Assembly (NCBI GenBank): GCA_027024625.1
Contig: JALVRY010000411.1
Span: 1 to 9,743, forward strand
DNA length: 9,743 nucleotides
DNA from: Thiotrichaceae bacterium
GTDB taxonomy: Bacteria > Pseudomonadota > Gammaproteobacteria > Thiotrichales > Thiotrichaceae
Reading direction: 5' to 3'
Shown in pieces: positions 5,720-9,743 of this stretch. The notes beneath the pieces are model-generated. The model saw only the letters and a program-made list of their open reading frames with translations. It made no database searches and was not told the DNA's origin. The translations under genes were made by a program, and so were the position numbers. Every line of letters begins with the position of its first letter. The stretch's first letter is position 1.

Positions 5720-6724
5720 TTATTCGCTTTTTGATTCCATATCGAGTAGTGCTTTTACAAAAGTACTGGCATCGAACTCCTGTAAATCATCAATACTTTC
5801 ACCAACACCAACATAGCGAATAGCGACATCTAGGTTTTGAGCAATGGCAAATAGAATGCCTCCTTTCGCTGTTCCATCAAGTTTGGTGACGGTAATGCCG
5901 GTAATACCGAGAGCAGAATTAAACTCTTTAGCTTGGATAAGTGCGTTCTGCCCAATGCTTGCATCGACGACAAGCATGATCTCATGTGGAGCCTTATCAT
6001 CTATTTTTTGGATAACACGTTTAACTTTTTTTAACTCTTCCATCAAGTTATCTTGGGTGTGTAAACGCCCAGCTGTATCGGCAAGGAGAATATCAATGTT
6101 TCTGGCTTTTGCCGATTCCATTGCATCATAAATGACGGAAGCAGTATCCGCACCAGTTCCTTGTGCAATAACAGGAATATCATTACGCTCTCCCCATACT
6201 TGTAACTGCTCAACCGCAGCTGCACGGAACGTATCGCCTGCAGCAAGCATGACTGATTTGCCCTCTGCTTGGAATTTTTTTGCAAGTTTGCCAATGGTTG
6301 TTGTTTTGCCCGCTCCATTAATGCCAATCATTAGAATAACCGTTGGTTGATCTTCTTCTTTAATCTGCAATGGTCGAGAGGCAGGCTGCAAAATATCCAC
6401 CATTGTGTCATGCATGGCCTCCATTAAAGCATCGACATCTTTTAACTTATTGCGTTTAATTCGCTTGGTGAGTTCACTAATAATCTGTTGTGTTGCTTCA
6501 ATTCCAACATCGGCAACTAAGAGATTTGTTTCTAATTCTTCTAAAACCTCATCGTCGATTTGTTTCTTACCAAGAATTAATGTACCAACACCGCCAGTGA
6601 CTGCACCGCCAGTTTTAGATAGTCCGCTACGTAGTTTTGCAAATAAACCACTTGGCTTATCTGTGTTTTTGGTAACTTTCTTAGGATTTTCTGTTTTTTC
6701 TTTTTTCTTTCTGAATCCAAACAT
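5720..6724 (-). CDS. ftsY: FtsY, signal recognition particle receptor
   Basis: The 334-residue protein has the SRP GTPase NG domain. Motifs are the P-loop GINGAGKTTTIGKLA (134-148), DTFRAAAVEQL (164-174), DTAGRLHTQ (216-224), TKLDGTAKGG (280-289) and VGVGE with DLQEF near the end. The N-domain four-helix bundle lies at about 25-115. The acidic A domain, nearly 200 residues in E. coli FtsY, is reduced to a short, mainly basic leader (MFGFRKKKEK onward), as in many bacteria. FtsY docks ribosome-SRP complexes at the inner membrane for insertion of membrane proteins. The ATG is followed directly by the family-typical FGFRKK. The start lies 41 bases from that of the divergent M16 gene, so the two share a compact promoter region. 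Confidence 0.95.
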   Translation of the reverse strand: MFGFRKKKEKTENPKKVTKNTDKPSGLFAKLRSGLSKTGGAVTGGVGTLILGKKQIDDEVLEELETNLLVADVGIEATQQIISELTKRIKRNKLKDVDALMEAMHDTMVDILQPASRPLQIKEEDQPTVILMIGINGAGKTTTIGKLAKKFQAEGKSVMLAAGDTFRAAAVEQLQVWGERNDIPVIAQGTGADTASVIYDAMESAKARNIDILLADTAGRLHTQDNLMEELKKVKRVIQKIDDKAPHEIMLVVDASIGQNALIQAKEFNSALGITGITVTKLDGTAKGGILFAIAQNLDVAIRYVGVGESIDDLQEFDASTFVKALLDMESKSE

Positions 6725-6765
6725 CGTAGAATCGCACTCTCTATTCTAATAAATTAAAAATCACG
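6725..6765. promoter_or_regulatory. Short divergent promoter region between ftsY and the M16 peptidase gene
   Basis: Only 41 AT-rich bases separate two divergent starts, so any promoters must overlap each other or reach into the coding regions. TATTCT at 6743-6748 and similar AT-rich hexamers could be -10 elements, but I see no convincing -35 for either direction. Confidence 0.3.
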
Positions 6766-8187
6766 ATGATAATAGCATTTGCCCGAACATCCCTCCATTT
6801 GTCAGTTACGCTTTTTACAATATTATTTTCTTCCCTATTGCTAAGTAATATTGTTCTTGCTGATACTCCATCATCCATCAAACCTGCTCCAGTACACGAA
6901 TACATGTTAGATAATGGTATGAAGGTTCTGGTTAAGCAAGATAAACGTGCCCCGATTGCTGCAATCTATGTATGGTACAAAGTAGGTTCTAGTTATGAAT
7001 ATGATGGCTCGACAGGTTTATCTCATATGTTAGAACATATGATGTTTAAAGGGACAAAAAAGCACCCCACAGGTGAATTTAATCGCATATTGGCAGAAAA
7101 TGGTGCCCAAAATAATGCATTCACAACACAAGACTATACAGCCTATTATGAAGTTATCGCCAATGATCGCATTGATGTTTCCATGGAGCTAGAGTCAGAC
7201 AGAATGCGAGGCGTGTTACTGCCCCCAGAAGAGTTTAAGAAAGAGCTTGAGGTAGTGAAAGAAGAACGACGTTGGAGAACAGAAGATAAGCCAACCGCAA
7301 TGACGTATGAGCAGTTTCAAGCAACAGCATTCATCAATAGTCCTTACCGTACCCCCGTGATCGGTTGGATGAATGACTTAGATCATATGACTGTTGATGA
7401 TGCAAGGGCATGGTATAAAAAATGGTATGCCCCAAATAATGCGACCTTAGTCGTAGTAGGGGACGTTGAGCCAGATGCAATCTATGAAATGGCGAAAAAA
7501 TATTTTGCTTCTATCGAAAAAAGTAATATTGAGAAAATAAAACCCCGAAAAGAAGTAAAGCAATTGGGTATGCGATCTATTCAAGTAAAAGTCCCAGCAG
7601 AAGTACCTTACATGATAATGGGGTACAAAACGCCTAATTTGATTAATGCCAAAGAAAAGTGGGAACCTTATGCACTTGAAGTCTTGGCATCAATACTCAG
7701 CGGTGGTGATAGTGCGAGGTTGATTAGCAAGTTAGTGCGTGGCAAAGAAATTGCTAGCGATGTAGATGCCTCTTACGATGGTTATGGTCGCCTGCCAGAC
7801 CTGTTTAGTTTTTCGGGTACGCCTGTAAAAGATTCAGATGTAGCAACACTAAAAAAAGCGATTGAAGAAGAAATTGAAAACATAAAGACAAATCTAGTGA
7901 GCCAAGAAGAATTAGACCGAGTAAAGGCTCAAACCATTGCAGGTGAAGTCTATCAGCAAGACTCCATTCAACATCAAGCAACACTGCTGGGCTTTTTGGA
8001 GTCGGTAGGGTTAGGATATAAATTAATGGATAACTATGTAAAAAATATTTCAGCTGTAACGCCTGAGCAAATACAAGCGGTGGCTAAAAAATACTTAGTA
8101 GAAGATCAGATGACATTTGCAGAGCTAGTTCCTCAGCCAATCGATCCCAATAAAAAGAAAGGGCCAGCCCCTCATTTTGAGCGATAG
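6766..8187 (+). CDS. Exported M16B zinc peptidase, catalytic subunit
   Basis: This 473-residue pitrilysin-family protein starts with a signal peptide (residues 1-32, likely cut after IVLA). The inverted zinc motif HMLEH is at residues 87-91, and the distal metal ligand is Glu167 in EVVKEERR, the expected ~75 residues later, so the active site is complete. The C-terminal M16 half follows, with GGGDSARLISKLVRGK in the position of the substrate-binding loop. Family members cleave small peptides or unfolded proteins inside a closed chamber. The next gene encodes an M16 protein without zinc ligands, which suggests an active/inactive heterodimer in the periplasm. The ATG has no clear ribosome site; no other ATG fits between it and the in-frame stop at 6727. 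The position next to ftsY is common in gammaproteobacteria. Confidence 0.92.
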   Translation: MIIAFARTSLHLSVTLFTILFSSLLLSNIVLADTPSSIKPAPVHEYMLDNGMKVLVKQDKRAPIAAIYVWYKVGSSYEYDGSTGLSHMLEHMMFKGTKKHPTGEFNRILAENGAQNNAFTTQDYTAYYEVIANDRIDVSMELESDRMRGVLLPPEEFKKELEVVKEERRWRTEDKPTAMTYEQFQATAFINSPYRTPVIGWMNDLDHMTVDDARAWYKKWYAPNNATLVVVGDVEPDAIYEMAKKYFASIEKSNIEKIKPRKEVKQLGMRSIQVKVPAEVPYMIMGYKTPNLINAKEKWEPYALEVLASILSGGDSARLISKLVRGKEIASDVDASYDGYGRLPDLFSFSGTPVKDSDVATLKKAIEEEIENIKTNLVSQEELDRVKAQTIAGEVYQQDSIQHQATLLGFLESVGLGYKLMDNYVKNISAVTPEQIQAVAKKYLVEDQMTFAELVPQPIDPNKKKGPAPHFER

Positions 8188-8190
8188 GAG
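8186..8190 (+). promoter_or_regulatory. Ribosome binding site that fixes the second M16 start
   Basis: AGGAG overlaps the stop of the first M16 gene and lies 7 bases before the ATG at 8198. It favours this start over the in-frame TTG at 8177, which would put extra charged residues (SDRRVN) before the signal peptide. Confidence 0.75.
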
Positions 8191-8197
8191 AGTGAAC

Positions 8198-9553
8198 ATG
8201 CTTAAAAGAATACTTATATTTATCCTCATATTATCACCTGCAATACTGACAGCAGCTCCTAAAATCGAACATTGGGTAACAGATAATGGTTTACGTGTTT
8301 ATTACGTAAATGTACCGCAAATTCCGATGGTGGATTTACGTTTAACCTTTGAAGCCGGCGGTGTTCGTGATGCAGGAAATGCTGGTGTCGCAAAGATGAC
8401 TAATGCAATTTTATTTGAAGGTGCAGATGGCTTAAATGCAGATCAATTAGCAGAAGAATTAGAATCTGTGGGTGCTGAAAGTGGAGCAGGTTCAGCTCGT
8501 GATATGGCATGGCTAACTTTGCGCACACTTACACTAGAAAAGGAGCAAGAAAAGGCAGTCGCCACATGGTTAAAAGTAGTTGGCTCGCCTGATTTCCCTG
8601 AAAAGGATTTTGCTCGTTTGAAGAAGCAATTTTTATTAGGTTTACAAGCAGAAAAACAAAGCCCTGATGCGATTGCAACAAAGACCTTCTTCAAAAATCT
8701 GTACGGTGATCACCCCTATGCATCACCAACGAATGGTACAGAAGAAAGTATCAAGGCAATGACCTTGGACAATCTTAAAGCTTTTCATAAGCAATATTAT
8801 GTTGCCCAAAATGCCATACTAGCGATTGTTGGAGCGGTTAGTCGAGATCAAGCAGAAGTGTTAGCAAAGCGAGTTGCAAGCAATCTAGGGCAGGGGAAGC
8901 GTGCGGCAGCTATTCCAGAAGCAAAGCCCCTCACTAAAGCAAAAACAATTCGTATTCCATACCCATCTCAGCAAGCACACGTTATGGTTGGGCAGTTAGG
9001 CGATAAGCGCGGGGATAAAGACTATTTTACCTTATATGTGGGAAATCATGTATTGGGTGGTGGTGGATTCACTTCTCGCTTAATGAAAGAAATTCGTGAT
9101 GCTCGCGGTTTGTCTTATAGTGTTTATAGCTACTTTTCTCCAATGAAGGAATTAGGGCCATTTATTCTTGGTTTGCAGACTAAGGTTTCACAAACAGATG
9201 AGGCCGTTAGTGTTGCTGCTGATTTAGTCAAAAAATTCCAAGAAGATGGGCCAACAGAAGAAGAGCTAATTGCGTCGAAAAAAGATATAACGGGAAGCTT
9301 CCCTCTAGGTGTTGCTAGTAATGATGATATTGTTGGTTATTTGGGTATGATTGGTTTTTATGACTTACCCTTAGATTATCTTGATGCCTTTAAGGGGCAG
9401 ATCGATAAAATTACTCGTGAGGATGTGGCTGATGCATTTAAACGACGTATTCAACCAGACAAAATGCTTACAGTTATCGTCGGCGGAGAGCAGGTAGAAA
9501 AGGCGGATGAGAAAAAGGCAGACGATAAAACCCAAGCTAAGCCAGCCTCGTAA
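8198..9553 (+). CDS. Exported M16 peptidase-family protein, non-catalytic subunit
   Basis: I place the start at the ATG at 8198, 7 bases after AGGAG (8186-8190), giving 451 residues; an in-frame TTG at 8177 overlaps the previous gene and is less likely. The N-terminus MLKRILIFILILSPAILTAA is a signal peptide. The M16 fold is clear (WVTDNGLRVYYV, FEAGGVRDAGNAGVA), but the HxxEH site is replaced: aligned positions read Lys66, Asn69, Ala70. The C-terminal half keeps GGGGFTSRLMKEIRDARGLS and the Tyr after it, the Arg/Tyr substrate-binding pair of M16B subunits. It therefore probably supplies substrate binding to the catalytic partner encoded 10 bases upstream. The tail is highly charged (KADEKKADDK). 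The end overlaps the rsmD start by 47 bases. Confidence 0.92.
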   Translation: MLKRILIFILILSPAILTAAPKIEHWVTDNGLRVYYVNVPQIPMVDLRLTFEAGGVRDAGNAGVAKMTNAILFEGADGLNADQLAEELESVGAESGAGSARDMAWLTLRTLTLEKEQEKAVATWLKVVGSPDFPEKDFARLKKQFLLGLQAEKQSPDAIATKTFFKNLYGDHPYASPTNGTEESIKAMTLDNLKAFHKQYYVAQNAILAIVGAVSRDQAEVLAKRVASNLGQGKRAAAIPEAKPLTKAKTIRIPYPSQQAHVMVGQLGDKRGDKDYFTLYVGNHVLGGGGFTSRLMKEIRDARGLSYSVYSYFSPMKELGPFILGLQTKVSQTDEAVSVAADLVKKFQEDGPTEEELIASKKDITGSFPLGVASNDDIVGYLGMIGFYDLPLDYLDAFKGQIDKITREDVADAFKRRIQPDKMLTVIVGGEQVEKADEKKADDKTQAKPAS

Positions 9554-9743
9554 TCGTAAAGGTGGTGGTGCTATTCGCATCATCGCAGGACAATGGAAAG
9601 GCAGAAAGCTTCCCGTTGTTCACGTTCAAGGCTTACGCCCCACGCCAGATAGAGTACGAGAAACCTTATTTAACTGGCTTCAAGGATACCTTTATCAAGC
9701 TCGTTGCCTAGATTTATTTGCAGGTAGCGGGGCGATTGGCTTT
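9507..9743 (+). CDS. rsmD: RsmD, 16S rRNA m2G966 methyltransferase (5' part, 3' end outside window)
   Basis: The first 79 codons of rsmD run to the right edge. After a basic leader (MRKRQTIKPKLSQPRNRKGG) come IRIIAGQWKGRKLPV and LRPTPDRVRETLFNWL, the RsmD N-terminal signature. CLDLFAGSGAIGF is motif I of the S-adenosylmethionine fold. In E. coli this enzyme methylates N2 of G966 in 16S rRNA in the 30S subunit. The start is the only ATG after the in-frame stop at 9495; it lies inside the end of the second M16 gene, and AGG sits close in front (9501-9503). A shorter product from a non-ATG codon nearer IRIIAG cannot be excluded. The overlap suggests co-transcription with the M16 pair. Confidence 0.93.
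   Translation, partial: MRKRQTIKPKLSQPRNRKGGGAIRIIAGQWKGRKLPVVHVQGLRPTPDRVRETLFNWLQGYLYQARCLDLFAGSGAIGF

Noticed and set aside
5844..6749. Several open frames overlapping ftsY on both strands
   Set aside because: They are shadows of the conserved FtsY GTPase frame, which is intact throughout.
8443..8694. 83-codon minus-strand frame inside the second M16 gene
   Set aside because: Antisense shadow without a supporting ribosome site or recognisable product.
9371..9583. 70-codon minus-strand frame across the M16/rsmD junction
   Set aside because: It overlaps two well-supported plus-strand genes and has no family features.

Overview
The window is a stretch of chromosome from an AT-rich, Gram-negative gammaproteobacterium. 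This is inferred from the mla lipid-transport genes (Gram-negative outer membrane), a YceF-type Maf protein, the ftsY-ftsE-ftsX cluster, and divergent M16 peptidase genes leading into rsmD. All recognisable proteins match the gammaproteobacterial versions of their families. The genus cannot be fixed from the sequence; nothing suggests a plasmid, phage or insertion sequence.

Layout. Bases 1-1931 (+) hold the end of mlaF, then mlaE, mlaD and a STAS-domain gene (mlaB). They are tightly packed with 1-base overlaps at two of the three junctions. No mlaC lies between mlaD and mlaB, where it sits in the classical mlaFEDCB order. Bases 1948-3241 (-) hold a YceF/Maf nucleotide pyrophosphatase gene and an unrecognised four-helix membrane protein, separated by a rho-independent terminator. 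Bases 3242-4013 contain no convincing protein gene. Bases 4014-6724 (-) are ftsY, ftsE and ftsX. Bases 6766-9553 (+) encode two exported M16 peptidase-family proteins, the first with an intact zinc site and the second without one. The window ends inside rsmD.

The most unusual part is the gene-free stretch. It carries an essentially perfect sigma-54 (-24/-12) promoter at 3526-3542, preceded by several TGTCA repeats and followed by about 450 nt that looks like a structured non-coding RNA. That RNA has a 5' A-rich (AAN)n leader, a small hairpin with GGA in its loop, a long stem with an A-rich loop, and two tandem ~140-nt modules. Each module is a 10-bp hairpin, an almost identical core with an A-rich loop, and an 11-bp terminator-like hairpin. 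The two copies of the last hairpin differ by a compensatory base-pair change. The first hairpins have different sequences yet both are perfect 10-bp inverted repeats in the same place, which is strong evidence that RNA structure is maintained. Promoter type, A-rich single-stranded motifs and modular design together resemble sigma-54-driven regulatory RNAs such as CrcZ or NrsZ of Pseudomonas, but I recognise no sequence family.

Functionally, the Mla genes maintain outer-membrane lipid asymmetry. FtsY targets ribosomes to the membrane and FtsEX couples division to cell-wall hydrolysis. The M16 pair probably acts in the periplasm as a two-subunit protease, and RsmD methylates 16S rRNA.
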